Source: Paraburkholderia flava (GTDB taxonomy: Bacteria > Pseudomonadota > Gammaproteobacteria > Burkholderiales > Burkholderiaceae). Taken from it: DNA of 64,000 nucleotides. The stretch lies in NCBI RefSeq assembly GCF_004359985.1, contig NZ_SMRO01000003.1:542206-606205 (forward strand), written 5' to 3'. Positions within the stretch are counted from its first letter, which is position 1. Every line of letters starts with the position of its first letter. Under the pieces are notes generated by a model that was not told the DNA's origin, made no database searches, and worked only from the letters and a program-made list of their open reading frames with translations. Positions 35,173-45,302 of this stretch are shown one piece after another. Both the position numbers and the translations under genes were made by a program.

Positions 35173-35231
35173 TGTGCCTCATAAATGTAGCACATAGCGA
35201 CAAAAAACTGCCTATGCGCCTCTTATAAGAG
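35173..35231 (-). promoter_or_regulatory. hipA-hipB promoter with two direct repeats and a palindrome
   Basis: Minus strand: the distal repeat CTTATAAGAGGCGCA and the proximal repeat CATTTATGAGGCACA (11 of 15 identical) are exactly 42 bases apart, four helical turns. Between them lies the extended -10 TGCTACATT (35192-35184), overlapped by the proximal repeat. The distal repeat is part of a perfect palindrome CTCTTATAAGAG (35220-35231). This fits autoregulation by HipB, but the site differs from the E. coli TATCC-N8-GGATA operator. Confidence 0.55.
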
Positions 35232-35390
35232 TTTTTTAGGGGGCGAGGCATCGTGACGGCCCAGTCGCAAAATCGCGGAGCCAGTCGCGCTTGCCAAGGT
35301 GCCGTGCGACGGCTTTTGCATCCTGGGGCGTGCACCGGCGGAACCCGCCGAGCCTGAGACGAAGCCCCGCCTCAAACCCCCAGCGAACCC

Positions 35391-36161
35391 TCAGTCGTCA
35401 ACACGCGGCTTGCGCGGTGCCCTCTCGAACGCCCGGTCATAAAGCCAGCGCGGCGCCGCATGCAGCAGCATCGCGACGACCCGCATCTGCCACGGGAACA
35501 CCGCGAACGACACCTTGCGCGCGACTGCATCGGCCACTTTCGAAGCGAAGCGATCGGCGTCCATCAGGAACGGCATCCGGTACGGGTTGTGTTCGGTCAT
35601 CGGCGTGCGGATGTAACCCGGCGCGATCGTCACGACGGCGACGTCGTGCGGGCGCATCTCGACGCGCAGCGATTCGAGATAGCGCAGCGCCGCCGCCTTC
35701 GACGCGCTGTACGCGCCGGAGCCAGGCAAACCACGCACGCCGGCCACGCTCGCGACGCCGACCAGCGTGCCGGTGCGCGCGGCGATCATCGCGGCGGCGA
35801 ACGGCTCGAACGTCGCGATCATCCCGTAGTAGTTGATGTCCATCACCTCGCGGAACGCGCGCAGGTCGCCGCGGCCGGTGACCGCGCCGCGACTCACGCC
35901 CGCGTTCGCGATCACGATGTCGGGACAGCCGTACTGGCCGATGAACTGTTGAGCCGCATCGTCGAGCGTCTCGGCATCGCGCACGTCGGCGGGATAGATC
36001 GAGACGGTGGCGTCGGGATGGGCTTGCTGGAAAGCGGAGAGGGCGTCGGCGCGGCGGGCGACGAGGCCGAGGATCGCGCCGCGCCGCGCATATTCGGCGG
36101 CGAGCGCTAGACCGATACCGCTCGAGGCGCCGGTAATGAAGACTTTCAGCGGCGTAGTCAT
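35391..36161 (-). CDS. Short-chain dehydrogenase/reductase
   Basis: The 256-residue SDR has VFITGASSGIGLALAAEYARRG (about 7-28) for coenzyme binding, IANAGVSRG (about 84-92), VASVAGVRGLPGSGAYSASKAA (Ser, Tyr and Lys of the active site), and VTIAPGYIRTPM. The hydrophobic C-terminal part (WQMRVVAMLLHAAPRWLYDRAF) suggests membrane contact, as in the YqjQ/DltE-like group acting on lipid or ketone substrates. It follows dsbA by 18 bases on the same strand, so they may share a transcript. Confidence 0.87.
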   Translation of the reverse strand: MTTPLKVFITGASSGIGLALAAEYARRGAILGLVARRADALSAFQQAHPDATVSIYPADVRDAETLDDAAQQFIGQYGCPDIVIANAGVSRGAVTGRGDLRAFREVMDINYYGMIATFEPFAAAMIAARTGTLVGVASVAGVRGLPGSGAYSASKAAALRYLESLRVEMRPHDVAVVTIAPGYIRTPMTEHNPYRMPFLMDADRFASKVADAVARKVSFAVFPWQMRVVAMLLHAAPRWLYDRAFERAPRKPRVDD

Positions 36162-36179
36162 TCCGGCACCCGAGGGGAA

Positions 36180-36818
36180 TTACATCTTCTTCGCGCGGAC
36201 CTGCGACACCAGGTAGTCGAGCACCTGGAGCGTGCCCGGCAGGCTGTTCGTCGCGGCCGGGCCGGTTTCATACTTGCCCTGAACCGCGAGCGTCGGCACG
36301 CCGTCGATCTTGTAGTCGTCGAGCAGTTTCTTGTCGCGTGCAAGCGCCGTCTGAGTCGAGAACGAGTTGTACGCGTCCATGAACTTCTTCGGATCGACGC
36401 CCTTGGTGGCGAGGAATTTGGCCTGGGCTTCCGGCGTCAGCAGGTAGTCCTTGTTCACGTGGATCTCGTTGAAGATCGTCGGCGTGAGTTGTTGCGCGAG
36501 ACCGAGTGCGTCGATTGCGTGATACAGCTTCGAATGCGGGATGAAGTCGTCGCGGAACGCGACCGGCACGCGCTTGAACACGACGTCCGGACCCTGCTTC
36601 TTGATCCACGCTTCGAGGAACGGGTCGAACTCGTTGCAATGCGGGCAGCCGTACCAGAAGAATTCGGTGACTTCGATCTTGCCGGCCGGCACTTCGGTGG
36701 GCTGCGGCGTGGCGAGCACGGTGTAGTCCTTGCCGGAAACCGGCGCGGACGGCGAAGCGTGCGCGGCACCCGCGACGATACCGAGAGAGACGAAAAGAAT
36801 GCTGAACAGTTTTTTCAT
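36180..36818 (-). CDS. dsbA: Thiol:disulfide interchange protein DsbA
   Basis: Periplasmic oxidase that introduces disulfide bonds into exported proteins and is recharged by DsbB. The 212-residue protein has a signal peptide ending near residue 22 (AAHAS), the thioredoxin-fold active site Cys58-Pro-His-Cys61 (FFWYGCPHCNEF), and the cis-proline Pro175 in DGVPTLAV. Helical insertion about 85-160 is normal. The region 36819-37039 upstream shows no other feature. Its likely partners include exported Cys-containing proteins. Confidence 0.95.
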   Translation of the reverse strand: MKKLFSILFVSLGIVAGAAHASPSAPVSGKDYTVLATPQPTEVPAGKIEVTEFFWYGCPHCNEFDPFLEAWIKKQGPDVVFKRVPVAFRDDFIPHSKLYHAIDALGLAQQLTPTIFNEIHVNKDYLLTPEAQAKFLATKGVDPKKFMDAYNSFSTQTALARDKKLLDDYKIDGVPTLAVQGKYETGPAATNSLPGTLQVLDYLVSQVRAKKM

Positions 36819-37039
36819 GTCATGTAGACCCGTGAGACGGAAGGAACGGCGGCGCGCAGTGTCGACCCGGGCGGCATAGAGCCGCGCGCGGCATCGTCAG
36901 CAGATGATGCGCCGCTGCGACGAAAGCGATATGACGGACAGCCCCTGTGTCCGCGCCGGCATGGTGCTGACGCGCGACGTTGCCGAGATCAGACCCGTGC
37001 GGCGCGCCGAAGGTTCAGCGGCCGCGCGGGTTGTCCGGC

Positions 37040-37807
37040 TTACTGTTTACTGAAACGGATTACTGCGGTATCGACGCCTGCGTCCGACAACCGCTGACGC
37101 GACGAATTCATGTCCTCGAACTTCGAGAACGGCCCGATGCGCACGCGATAGTACGTCACACCGCCCGCATCGCGCTGCGTCACCTTCGACTCGAAACCCT
37201 GGAACGCGAGCCGTGCACGCTGCTGTTCTGCATCGGCGGACGTCTTGTACGCACCGACCTGCAGGAAGTAGCCGGTGTTCGCATCGCCGGGGGTAGCCGA
37301 TGCACCCGGCTTCGCGGCGGTCGTGGTCGACGGCGTCGAGCCTGGCTTCGCGTTGGTCGTGGCGCTACCCGTAGCGGGCGTGGACGCGCCTTGCGGCTTC
37401 TTCGGCGGCGTGGTGTTGTCTGCAGGCTTCGAGCCGACTGCGGTGCCGTTCTGGTTCGACGGCGGCACTTCGACGATCTGCGGTTCTTCGAGCATGCCCG
37501 ACGACTGCGTCTGGTTGGTCGACTGGCCCGGCGCGGTATTCGGCGGCGAGGGCTGCGCGGCCTGCGGCACGGCGACGCCAGGCGTCTTGCCCTGCAACGG
37601 ACGGTTCGGGTCGTATTGCGGCTGGCTCGCGCTGGCGTCGGAAGCCGACGGCGGTGCGACCTTCGCGACGAAAGGCGTCGGCGCGCGCGTGATATAGAGC
37701 GCCACCACTACCGCGATCGCCAGGCCGACGATCAGGCCCAGCACGATACCGAGAAAAGTGCCCCCGGTTTGTTTCGACTGCTTCGAAGTGCGGCGCGGTT
37801 TTGCCAT
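37040..37807 (-). CDS. SPOR-domain protein, FtsN-like
   Basis: The 255-residue bitopic protein has a basic N-terminus (MAKPRRTSKQSKQ), one membrane helix (about 18-40; GIVLGLIVGLAIAVVVALY), a long Pro/Thr/Gln-rich periplasmic linker, and a C-terminal SPOR domain (about 178-252; YFLQVGAYKTSADAEQQRARLAFQGFESKV, then YYRVRIGPF) that binds denuded septal peptidoglycan. In Burkholderiales this gene follows argS and is taken as an FtsN-type division protein. The ATG at 37807 follows a GGTG site; an ATG four codons earlier is less likely. It is 77 bases after argS. Confidence 0.88.
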   Translation of the reverse strand: MAKPRRTSKQSKQTGGTFLGIVLGLIVGLAIAVVVALYITRAPTPFVAKVAPPSASDASASQPQYDPNRPLQGKTPGVAVPQAAQPSPPNTAPGQSTNQTQSSGMLEEPQIVEVPPSNQNGTAVGSKPADNTTPPKKPQGASTPATGSATTNAKPGSTPSTTTAAKPGASATPGDANTGYFLQVGAYKTSADAEQQRARLAFQGFESKVTQRDAGGVTYYRVRIGPFSKFEDMNSSRQRLSDAGVDTAVIRFSKQ

Positions 37808-37884
37808 CGTTTGAATCACCTGCGAAAAGAATCGTGGAACGGCCGTCGATTATAACGACGGCCGCACGCATCGCTCGTGCGAGC

Positions 37885-39669
37885 CTACATCTTCGCGGGC
37901 GCCGACACGCCGATCGCCGCGAGGCCGTTGGCCAGCACCTGGCGGGTTGCGGCCAGCAGCGCGATGCGCGCATTGCGGAGTGCTTCGTCGTCGACGAGCA
38001 CGCGTTCGGCATTGTAGAACGAGTGGAATTCACCGGCGAGGTCGCGCAGGTAGAACGCGACCGCGTGCGGCGCGAGTTCGTCGGCTGCGTGCGCGAGGAT
38101 GTCCGGGTATTCGGCGAGCTTCTGCAGCAGCGCCATCGCCCGTTCGCTGGTGAGCGGCGTCACGTCGAACGACGGCAGCGCGGCCTCGTCGGCGGTAAAG
38201 CGCGTCTTCCATTCGGCGATCACCGAGCAGATCCGCGCGTGTGCGTACTGCACGTAGTACACCGGATTTTCGTCGTTCTGCTTCAGTGCTAGGTCGATGT
38301 CGAATACGAATTCGGTGTCGGCCTTGCGCGAGATCAGGAAGAAGCGCACCGCATCGCGGCCGCGACGAATCGTCGCTTCGTCGAGCAGATCCGGCGAGGT
38401 TTCCGAGCCCGACGTCGCGCCGCCCGACCATTCGATCAGATCGCGCACCGTCACGTAGCTACCGGCCCGCTTCGAGATCTTCACTTCCTGGCCGTCGCGC
38501 ATCACGGTGACCATCTTGTGCAGGATGTAGTCGGGATAGCCCTTCGGAATGCCGATGCCGAGACCCTGCAGGCCGGCGCGCACGCGCGCGATCGTGCCGT
38601 GATGGTCCGAGCCCTGCACGTTGATCACCTTCGTGAACCCACGGTCCCACTTCGCGACGTGATACGCGACGTCCGGCACGAAGTACGTGTACGTGCCGTC
38701 GGTCTTGCGCATCACGCGGTCTTTGTCGTCGCCTTCGTCGGTGGTGCGCAGCCACAGCGCGCCTTCCTGCTCGTAGGTCATGCCGGCGGCGATCAGCGCA
38801 TCGACGGTTTTCTCGACGCGTCCTTCCTTGTACAGCGACGACTCCAGGTAGTACTGGTCGAAGATCACGCCGAACGCCTGCAGGTCCATGTCCTGTTCGT
38901 GGCGCAGATACGCGACCGCGAAGCGACGGATCGCATCGAGGTCCTCGATGTCGCCCTTGCCCTTCACTGGTTCACCGTCCTTCGCCGCGACGGTCTCGCC
39001 GTTCAGGTAGTCGCGTGCGATGTCGGCGATGTAGTCGCCGTTGTACGCCGACTCGGGCCAGCCCGTGTCGCCCGGCTTCAGTCCGCGTGCGCGCGCCTGG
39101 GTCGACATGGCGAGCGTGTGGATCTGCACGCCTGCGTCGTTGTAGTAGAACTCGCGATGCACCGCATAGCCCTGCGACGTGAGCACGTTCGCGAGCGCAT
39201 CGCCGAGCGCGGCCTGACGGCCGTGACCGACGTGCAGCGGACCGGTCGGATTGGCCGACACGAACTCGATCAGCACGCGCTTGCCCGCGTCGCGTTGCGA
39301 CTGGCCGAACGCGGCCTGTTCGGCGAACACCGCAGCGACCACGGCCTGCTTCGCGGCCACCGCGAGGCGCAGATTGATGAAGCCGGGACCGGCGACTTCC
39401 GCGCCGTCCACGAGACCCTGCGCCTGCGGATGCGCGAGCAGCGCATCGACGATCTGCTGGGCGAGCTGGCGCGGATTGGCGCGCAGCGGCTTGGCCAGCT
39501 GCATCGCGACGTTGCAGGCGACGTCGCCATGTGCGGCGACCTTCGGTCGTTCGAGTGCGATCGACGGCGCGACGAACGCGGCTTCGGCCGCGCCCTGGGT
39601 AGTCTGGACGACCTGCTTGACGGTGTCGGCGAGCAGGGTTTCGAGAGTCTGTTTTTGTGCGGGCAGCAT
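37885..39669 (-). CDS. argS: Arginyl-tRNA synthetase
   Basis: Class I aminoacyl-tRNA synthetase charging tRNAArg. The 594-residue protein has the N-terminal additional domain (1-110), the HIGH-type motif HVGH (146-149, in [17 protein letters not shown]), a degenerate KMSKS motif as [12 protein letters not shown], and the DALR anticodon-binding domain at the C-terminus (about 470-594; [22 protein letters not shown]). The frame stays open upstream, but ATG at 39669 matches the family N-terminus. It precedes the SPOR protein gene. Confidence 0.96.
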   Translation of the reverse strand: MLPAQKQTLETLLADTVKQVVQTTQGAAEAAFVAPSIALERPKVAAHGDVACNVAMQLAKPLRANPRQLAQQIVDALLAHPQAQGLVDGAEVAGPGFINLRLAVAAKQAVVAAVFAEQAAFGQSQRDAGKRVLIEFVSANPTGPLHVGHGRQAALGDALANVLTSQGYAVHREFYYNDAGVQIHTLAMSTQARARGLKPGDTGWPESAYNGDYIADIARDYLNGETVAAKDGEPVKGKGDIEDLDAIRRFAVAYLRHEQDMDLQAFGVIFDQYYLESSLYKEGRVEKTVDALIAAGMTYEQEGALWLRTTDEGDDKDRVMRKTDGTYTYFVPDVAYHVAKWDRGFTKVINVQGSDHHGTIARVRAGLQGLGIGIPKGYPDYILHKMVTVMRDGQEVKISKRAGSYVTVRDLIEWSGGATSGSETSPDLLDEATIRRGRDAVRFFLISRKADTEFVFDIDLALKQNDENPVYYVQYAHARICSVIAEWKTRFTADEAALPSFDVTPLTSERAMALLQKLAEYPDILAHAADELAPHAVAFYLRDLAGEFHSFYNAERVLVDDEALRNARIALLAATRQVLANGLAAIGVSAPAKM

Positions 39670-39823
39670 GCTTGTTGCGAGTCCAGTGAGGCAGTGCGGT
39701 GAAGCGATCGAAGCGCCGGCGGTAGGTCGGCTCATAGCCGCGTGGCGACGACCCGGAGATGCGGGAGCCGGCAAACCGCGCCCGGCCAGCGCCAGAGGGT
39801 GCGTTTTCGGATGTAGACGGATT

Positions 39824-39837
39824 TTAGCAGGTGCTAA
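39824..39837. promoter_or_regulatory. Perfect inverted repeat TTAGCA-GG-TGCTAA upstream of argS and the DUF1840 gene
   Basis: This 14-bp dyad sits in the only AT-rich spot of the 308-base divergent gap 39670-39977, where promoters for both neighbours should lie. It may be an operator. The other part of the gap is GC-rich with no further recognisable element. Confidence 0.35.
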
Positions 39838-39977
39838 TATGTCCAATGAGTGTCCAGACAGGATGCCCGGCTAAAGGGCCGTGGCGGCCGGCGTGAACCG
39901 GCAAGCCAACGAAACTCGTGCGAGTCGCCGCAACCGGCGGTTCGTGCGCGAATCCACATAACGAAAAGGGAATTGCC

Positions 39978-40304
39978 ATGCTGGTTACTTTCAAATGCCG
40001 CTCCGCACCGGATGTCACGATGCTGGAGAATCTCGCGCAGTATCTGGTCGGGATCGTCGGCAAGCCGCTCGGCGAACGCGGCGTCATCGCGCATGACGAA
40101 CTCGACAGTGCGATCACGAAGCTCGAGGCCGCCATCGTCACCGACAAGCGCGAGCGCGCCGAACACGACGGTCACTTCCACGAAGGCGAAGAAGGCCACG
40201 AGCATCACGAGATTCCGATCGGCCTCGCGCAACGCGCGTTCCCGTTCCTCGACATGCTGCGCCTCGCGCAGAAGGAAAACACCGACGTGCTGTGGGGTGT
40301 TTGA
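39978..40304 (+). CDS. DUF1840 family protein
   Basis: The 108-residue protein fits DUF1840, a family restricted mainly to beta-proteobacteria: MLVTFKCRSAPDVTMLENLAQYLVGIVGK at the start, GVIAHDELDSAITKLEAAI in the middle, and the ending RAFPFLDMLRLAQKENTDVLWG. A His/Glu-rich loop (HFHEGEEGHEHHE, about 65-78) might bind metal. The ATG at 39978, after an AAGGGAAT stretch, gives the family start. Function is unknown. Confidence 0.85.
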   Translation: MLVTFKCRSAPDVTMLENLAQYLVGIVGKPLGERGVIAHDELDSAITKLEAAIVTDKRERAEHDGHFHEGEEGHEHHEIPIGLAQRAFPFLDMLRLAQKENTDVLWGV

Positions 40305-40400
40305 TCGCTGTAGCGTGAAGTGAAAGCTCCGCGGTCGCGTGCGGGCACTTCGTGTGCCCGGGGTCGAGGCTGCAGGAGCGACGAAAGCCGCGCATGAAAA

Positions 40401-40430
40401 AAACGAAGCCCGCATCGAGCGGGCTTCGTC
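40401..40430 (-). terminator. Rho-independent terminator of the small exported protein gene
   Basis: ACGAAGCCCGC (40403-40413) pairs with GCGGGCTTCGT (40419-40429); on the minus strand a run of T follows (TTTTTTC). It lies about 30 bases after the stop at 40462. Confidence 0.85.
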
Positions 40431-40461
40431 GTTTCAGCGGTGAGCGCCGGTGGTGTCGGCG

Positions 40462-40683
40462 TTACTGGCTTGCAGCTTCCGGCGTTGCGGCCGGCGCCGA
40501 CGCGGCAGGCGCCGATGCACCCTTCTTCACCTTTTTCTTCTTCGCCTTCTTCACGTGCTTCTGCGTGGGCGGCGAGTACGAACTGACCGCGCTCGATGCG
40601 TTGGGGGCGGCAGGCTGCGCAAGCGCGAGCGACGATCCCGCCGCAAGCGACAGCGCGGTAAGTACCAGCGTCAGCTTCTTCAT
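40462..40683 (-). CDS. Small Ala/Lys-rich exported protein
   Basis: No named family. The 73-residue product has a signal peptide (MKKLTLVLTALSLAAGSSLALA, cleavage at AQP) and a short mature part with a strongly basic block KHVKKAKKKKVKKG (about 42-55) followed by an Ala/Pro/Ser tail. GGAG lies nine bases before the ATG and a strong terminator follows, so it is a real monocistronic gene. Basic exported peptides of this type are common in Burkholderia; a role in binding acidic cell-surface or nucleic acid polymers is only a guess. Confidence 0.75.
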   Translation of the reverse strand: MKKLTLVLTALSLAAGSSLALAQPAAPNASSAVSSYSPPTQKHVKKAKKKKVKKGASAPAASAPAATPEAASQ

Positions 40684-40847
40684 ACGATTTTTCTCCGGAT
40701 CGGTTGCAAGTCGTTGAGCCGACGCGTTTATGCACGTCGCGTCTGGCGGGTACAGCCGCTTCAGTTTACAAAACCGAAAATCGCGACGCGTGAAATCTTC
40801 GGTTTTCGTCGTGCGATATGACGGCAACCGCGGACTGCAACAACGAA

Positions 40848-43565
40848 CTACAGCAGCGGCGCGAGCGCACGCTCCGCATCCTTCTTCGACAGCGACATCC
40901 GTTGTGCGAAGTCTTCCACCTGATCCTGCGCGATCTTGCCGACCGAGAAATACGTGCTGTCCGGATGCGCGAGATAGAAACCGGACACGCTCGCGGCCGG
41001 CAGCATCGCGAGCGATTCGGTGACGCTCATGCCGATCTCGCCCGCCTGCAGCACGTCGAACATGTCGCGCTTCACGAGGTGGTCCGGGCACGCCGGATAG
41101 CCCGGCGCCGGACGGATGCCGCGATATTTCTCGTCGATCATGTCGTCGTTCGACAGCGACTCGGCGGCCGCATAGCCCCACAGGTCGCGTCGCACGCGCG
41201 CGTGTATCGCTTCGGCGAACGCTTCGGCGAAGCGGTCGGCGAGTGCTTTCAGCATGATCGAGCTGTAGTCATCGTGATCCTTCTCGAACTGCTTTTCCTT
41301 CACGTCGACGCCGAGGCCCGCCGTCACCGCGAACATGCCGATGTAATCGGCGACGCCCGAGTCTTTCGGCGCGATAAAGTCGGCCAGCGAGCGGTTCGGC
41401 CGCATCACGCCGTCGACCACCGGACGCACGCTCTGCTGACGCAGGTTGCGCCACGTGAGCGCGACTTCGGTGCGCGATTCGTCGGTGTAGATTTCGATGT
41501 CGTCGTCGTTCACGGTGTTCGCGGGCAGCAGCGCGATCACGCCGTTCGCGGTGAGCCAGCGGCCTTGAATCAACCGGGCGAGCATCGACTTCGCATCGGA
41601 GAACACGCGCCGCGCCGATTCGCCGACGATCTCGTCGTTGAGGATCGCCGGATACGGACCCGCGAGATCCCATGTCTGGAAGAACGGCCCCCAGTCGATG
41701 TAGTTCGCGAGTTCGTTCAGATCGTAGTTCTTGAACACACGCCGGCCGATAAACTTCGGCTTCACCGGCTGATAGCTCGCCCAGTCGAGCTTCGCGCGGT
41801 TCGCACGCGCTTCGGCGAGCGTGACCATCGGTTGCGCTTTCTTGTTCGCGTGCTGGTGGCGGATGCGATCGTAGTCGGACTTCAGCTCGTCGAGATACTT
41901 CGCTGCGCCTTCGTCGGACAGCAGGCTCGATGCGACCGATACCGAACGCGACGCGTCCGCCACGTACACGACCGGCCCTTCGTAATGCGGCGCGATCTTC
42001 ACGGCGGTATGCACGCGCGACGTGGTCGCACCGCCGATCAGCAGCGGAATCTTCTTGATCCGGAAGTACTCGTCGCGCTGCATTTCGGACGCGACGTAGG
42101 CCATTTCCTCAAGGCTCGGCGTAATCAGCCCCGACAGCCCGACGATGTCCGCGCCCTCGACCTTCGCCCTCGCGAGGATCTCGTTGCACGGGACCATCAC
42201 GCCCATGTTGACCACTTCGAAGTTATTGCACTGGAGCACGACCGTCACGATGTTCTTGCCGATATCGTGCACGTCGCCCTTCACGGTCGCGATGACGATC
42301 TTGCCTTTCGCGCGCACGTCGCCGCCCGCTTCGGCGAGCAGGCGCTTTTCTTCTTCGATGAATGGGATCAGATGCGCGACCGCCTGCTTCATCACGCGCG
42401 CGGACTTCACGACCTGCGGCAGGAACATCTTGCCCTGGCCGAACAGGTCGCCGACGATGTTCATGCCGTCCATCAACGGCCCTTCGATCACGTTGATCGG
42501 CCGGCCGCCCGCTGCGTCGATTTTCGCGCGGACTTCTTCGGTATCCTCGACGATGAAGTTCGTGATGCCGTGTACGAGCGCATGCGCGAGGCGTTTCTCG
42601 ACCGGCTGGTTGCGCCACTCGAGGTTTTCTTCCTTCTTCGCGGCGCCCGTCTTGAACTGGTCGGCGATTTCGAGCAGCCGGTCGGTTGCGTCGGGGCGGC
42701 GGTTCAGCACGACGTCCTCGACGCGCTCGCGCAGTTCCGGGTTCAGGTCCGCGTAGACGCCCAGCTGACCCGCGTTGACGATGCCCATGTCCATGCCGGC
42801 CTGGATCGCGTAGTACAGGAACACGGTGTGGATTGCCTCGCGCACCGGATCGTTGCCGCGAAACGAGAACGACACATTCGACACACCGCCGCTGATCTTC
42901 GCGTGCGGCAGGTTTTCCTTGATCCAGCGGGTCGCGTTGATGAAGTCGACTGCGTAGTTGTTGTGCTCTTCGATGCCGGTCGCAATCGCGAAAATGTTCG
43001 GATCGAAGATGATGTCTTCCGGCGGAAAGCCGACTTCGTTGACGAGGAAGTCGTACGAGCGCTTGCAGATCTGTGTCTTGCGCTCGTAGGTGTCGGCCTG
43101 GCCTTTCTCGTCGAAGGCCATCACGACGGCGGCCGCACCATAGCGGCGAATCAGCTTCGCGTGGTGACGGAACGCGTCCTCGCCTTCCTTCAGCGAGATC
43201 GAGTTGACGATCGCCTTGCCCTGCACGCACTTCAGACCGGCTTCGATCACTTCCCACTTCGACGAGTCGATCATCACCGGCACCCGCGAGATGTCCGGCT
43301 CCGATGCGATCAGATTCAGGAAGCGGACCATCGCCGCCTTCGAATCGAGCATCGCCTCGTCCATGTTGATGTCGATCACCTGCGCGCCGTTCTCGACCTG
43401 CTGCCGCGCGACCGCGAGCGCTTCGTCGAACTGGCTGTTCAGGATCATCCGTGCGAACGCTTTCGAGCCGGTGACGTTGGTCCGTTCGCCGACGTTGATG
43501 AAGAGCGTGCCGGACGTAACGTTGAACGGCTCGAGGCCGGAAAGGCGCAGGGTGTGATCGGTCAT
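40848..43565 (-). CDS. metH: Methionine synthase, cobalamin-dependent, C-terminal part (folate, B12 and activation domains)
   Basis: This 905-residue protein holds three of the four MetH modules: the methyltetrahydrofolate-binding barrel (about 15-290; [18 protein letters not shown]), the cobalamin domain with axial His433 in [10 protein letters not shown] after a helical cap (about 320-415), and the SAM-binding reactivation domain (about 585-900; [12 protein letters not shown] and [22 protein letters not shown]). The homocysteine domain is supplied by the separate gene 40 bases upstream. Together they methylate homocysteine to methionine. This split is usual in Burkholderiales. No cobalamin riboswitch was seen upstream. 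Confidence 0.95.
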   Translation of the reverse strand: MTDHTLRLSGLEPFNVTSGTLFINVGERTNVTGSKAFARMILNSQFDEALAVARQQVENGAQVIDINMDEAMLDSKAAMVRFLNLIASEPDISRVPVMIDSSKWEVIEAGLKCVQGKAIVNSISLKEGEDAFRHHAKLIRRYGAAAVVMAFDEKGQADTYERKTQICKRSYDFLVNEVGFPPEDIIFDPNIFAIATGIEEHNNYAVDFINATRWIKENLPHAKISGGVSNVSFSFRGNDPVREAIHTVFLYYAIQAGMDMGIVNAGQLGVYADLNPELRERVEDVVLNRRPDATDRLLEIADQFKTGAAKKEENLEWRNQPVEKRLAHALVHGITNFIVEDTEEVRAKIDAAGGRPINVIEGPLMDGMNIVGDLFGQGKMFLPQVVKSARVMKQAVAHLIPFIEEEKRLLAEAGGDVRAKGKIVIATVKGDVHDIGKNIVTVVLQCNNFEVVNMGVMVPCNEILARAKVEGADIVGLSGLITPSLEEMAYVASEMQRDEYFRIKKIPLLIGGATTSRVHTAVKIAPHYEGPVVYVADASRSVSVASSLLSDEGAAKYLDELKSDYDRIRHQHANKKAQPMVTLAEARANRAKLDWASYQPVKPKFIGRRVFKNYDLNELANYIDWGPFFQTWDLAGPYPAILNDEIVGESARRVFSDAKSMLARLIQGRWLTANGVIALLPANTVNDDDIEIYTDESRTEVALTWRNLRQQSVRPVVDGVMRPNRSLADFIAPKDSGVADYIGMFAVTAGLGVDVKEKQFEKDHDDYSSIMLKALADRFAEAFAEAIHARVRRDLWGYAAAESLSNDDMIDEKYRGIRPAPGYPACPDHLVKRDMFDVLQAGEIGMSVTESLAMLPAASVSGFYLAHPDSTYFSVGKIAQDQVEDFAQRMSLSKKDAERALAPLL

Positions 43566-43605
43566 GGCGTCGTGTTTTTTATGATCGGTGCGGGGACGGC
43601 AGGGC

Positions 43606-44685
43606 TTACGCGGCGTCGCGGTAGTGGTTCGGCCAGCGGCGCGGCTTGATGTCGGCGAGCGCCTTCGCGATCGCGGCGATGTGCTCCGGCGTCGTACCGC
43701 AGCAGCCGCCCGCGATGTTCACGAGGCCGGCCTGCGCGAACTCTTTCAGCAGGCTAGAAGTATCTGCCGGCGTTTCGTCGAAGCCGGTGTCGCTCATCGG
43801 ATTCGGCAGACCCGCATTCGGATAGCACGACACGTACGTGTCGCACAGCTTCGACAGCTCGGCGATGTACGGACGCATCAACGCTGCACCGAGCGCACAG
43901 TTCAGACCGAATGTGAGCGGCCGCGCGTGGCGCAGCGAATTCCAGAATGCTTCGACGGTCTGGCCCGAGAGGATGCGGCCCGATGCATCGGTGACGGTGC
44001 CCGAGATCATGATCGGCAGACACTCGCCGGTGTCGTCGAAGAGTTCGTCGAGTGCGAACAGCGCGGCCTTCGCGTTCAGCGTGTCGAAGATCGTTTCGAC
44101 GAGAAACAGATCGACACCGCCGTCGAGCAGCGCCTTCGCCTGCTCGTAGTAGGCCGCGCGCAGTTCGTCGAACGTGACGTTGCGCGCGGCGGGATCGTTG
44201 ACGTCCGGCGAGATGCTTGCGGTCTTCGGCGTCGGTCCGATCGCGCCGGCGACGAAGCGCGGCTTGTCGGGCGTCGAGTACTTGTCGCATGCAGCGCGCG
44301 CGAGCTTCGCGGATTCGAAGTTCATCTCGACCGCGAGATTTTCCATCCCGTAGTCGGCCTGCGCGACCGTGGTCGCGCCGAACGTGTTGGTTTCGAGAAT
44401 GTCGGCGCCGGCCGCCAGGTACTGATCGTGAATCTCGCGGATCACCTGCGGTTGCGTGATCGACAACAGTTCATTGTTGCCCTTGATGTCGCGCCCGAAG
44501 TCCTTGAAGCGCTCGCCGCGATACGCCGCTTCGTCGAGCTTGTAGCGCTGGATCATCGTGCCCATCGCGCCGTCGAGAATCAGGATGCGCGACGCGAGCA
44601 GCGCGGGCAGCGCCGTGCCGCGCGTGTAGGCCGTGGCGGGCGCGCCCGGACGGGCGGAGACAGCTGAAGTAGCGGGCTGGTTCAT
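43606..44685 (-). CDS. Methionine synthase, homocysteine S-methyltransferase module
   Basis: The 359-residue protein corresponds to the N-terminal barrel of Met[23 protein letters not shown] (about 35-56), [36 protein letters not shown] (about 70-105), and zinc-binding cysteines in FGLNCALG and the [10 protein letters not shown] pair near the C-terminus. It activates homocysteine thiolate for methyl transfer from cobalamin carried by the downstream gene product. It is first in a two-gene operon. The leader (44686-44800) includes a tandem 9-bp repeat at 44708. Confidence 0.94.
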   Translation of the reverse strand: MNQPATSAVSARPGAPATAYTRGTALPALLASRILILDGAMGTMIQRYKLDEAAYRGERFKDFGRDIKGNNELLSITQPQVIREIHDQYLAAGADILETNTFGATTVAQADYGMENLAVEMNFESAKLARAACDKYSTPDKPRFVAGAIGPTPKTASISPDVNDPAARNVTFDELRAAYYEQAKALLDGGVDLFLVETIFDTLNAKAALFALDELFDDTGECLPIMISGTVTDASGRILSGQTVEAFWNSLRHARPLTFGLNCALGAALMRPYIAELSKLCDTYVSCYPNAGLPNPMSDTGFDETPADTSSLLKEFAQAGLVNIAGGCCGTTPEHIAAIAKALADIKPRRWPNHYRDAA

Positions 44686-44707
44686 GGCAATGGGGACACC
44701 GGTTAAG

Positions 44708-44725
44708 CGTACTCAACGTACTCAG
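44708..44725. repeat. Tandem 9-bp repeat in the methionine synthase leader
   Basis: CGTACTCAA and CGTACTCAG follow each other directly, 23-40 bases before the ATG of the homocysteine methyltransferase gene. A regulatory role is possible but unsupported. Confidence 0.35.
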
Positions 44726-44831
44726 CGGACGCGCGGGGCAAGCCTCGCGCGCCGGATCAGTCTGGAAACGTGCATTGTAGCCGCAGCGGGACAGCGGCGC
44801 TTTCACCTGGGGCTGAATGCCCGGCCCAACA

Positions 44832-44865
44832 AAAAGCCCTGTCCGGCACGCCGGACAGGGCTTTC
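44832..44865 (-). terminator. Rho-independent terminator
   Basis: AAAGCCCTGTCCGG (44833-44846) pairs with CCGGACAGGGCTTT (44851-44864). On the minus strand the stem is followed by TTTTTG. It ends the DUF3567 gene (stop at 44925). Confidence 0.85.
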
Positions 44866-44924
44866 AGGGAGTGCCGCCGGAGCGGTTGTCGAACGGGTGT
44901 TTAGCGGGCGTTCAGTGCAGGACT

Positions 44925-45182
44925 TCAGTGAAGCACGACAGGTTGATTCATCAGACTGTCGAATTGACCGAGGAATTCGTCGACCTCGTCGAGCGAAGGT
45001 TCTTCCTTGATCAGCTTCTGCACGTGCTCGCGGAAACGCGCCGCCATTGCGCCATCGATATAGATTTCGCGTTGCATGTTTTTATCGACGATCTCATAGC
45101 CACCGGACCTCATCGCGAGATGACCGTCTTCCGGCGGGAACTCGACAACACAGTAGTTAGGGCTGTTGTAGATCATTTGCAT
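44925..45182 (-). CDS. DUF3567 family protein
   Basis: The 85-residue protein matches DUF3567, a small family of beta-proteobacteria: MQMIYNSPNYCVVEFP at the start, HLAMRSGGYEIVDKNMQREIYIDGAMAARFREHVQKLI in the middle, and an acidic helix SLDEVDEFLGQFDSLM near the end. GGAG lies eight bases before the ATG, and a terminator closes it. Function is unknown. Confidence 0.88.
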   Translation of the reverse strand: MQMIYNSPNYCVVEFPPEDGHLAMRSGGYEIVDKNMQREIYIDGAMAARFREHVQKLIKEEPSLDEVDEFLGQFDSLMNQPVVLH

Positions 45183-45302
45183 GGCGACACTCCTTCTTTC
45201 CGTTGGCTCCTGGCCTTTCCTGCGCCATACATAGGAGCGTGTGGTGTGGAATTCAAGGGGTGGGTCCGAAGCAACGCTCGTAAAAATTTCCGGACCTGAA
45301 GG

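Noticed and set aside
40818..43649. A 943-codon open frame antisense to the methionine synthase gene
   Set aside because: Its translation is Arg/His/Asp/Val-rich with no domain; it mirrors the codon bias of metH on the other strand, where every MetH motif is intact.
44686..44830. Possible SAH or cobalamin riboswitch upstream of methionine synthase
   Set aside because: A GC-rich hairpin (CGCGCG with an inner AGGCTTGCCCC loop on the minus strand) is present, but the conserved bases of the SAH riboswitch and the B12 box were not found.
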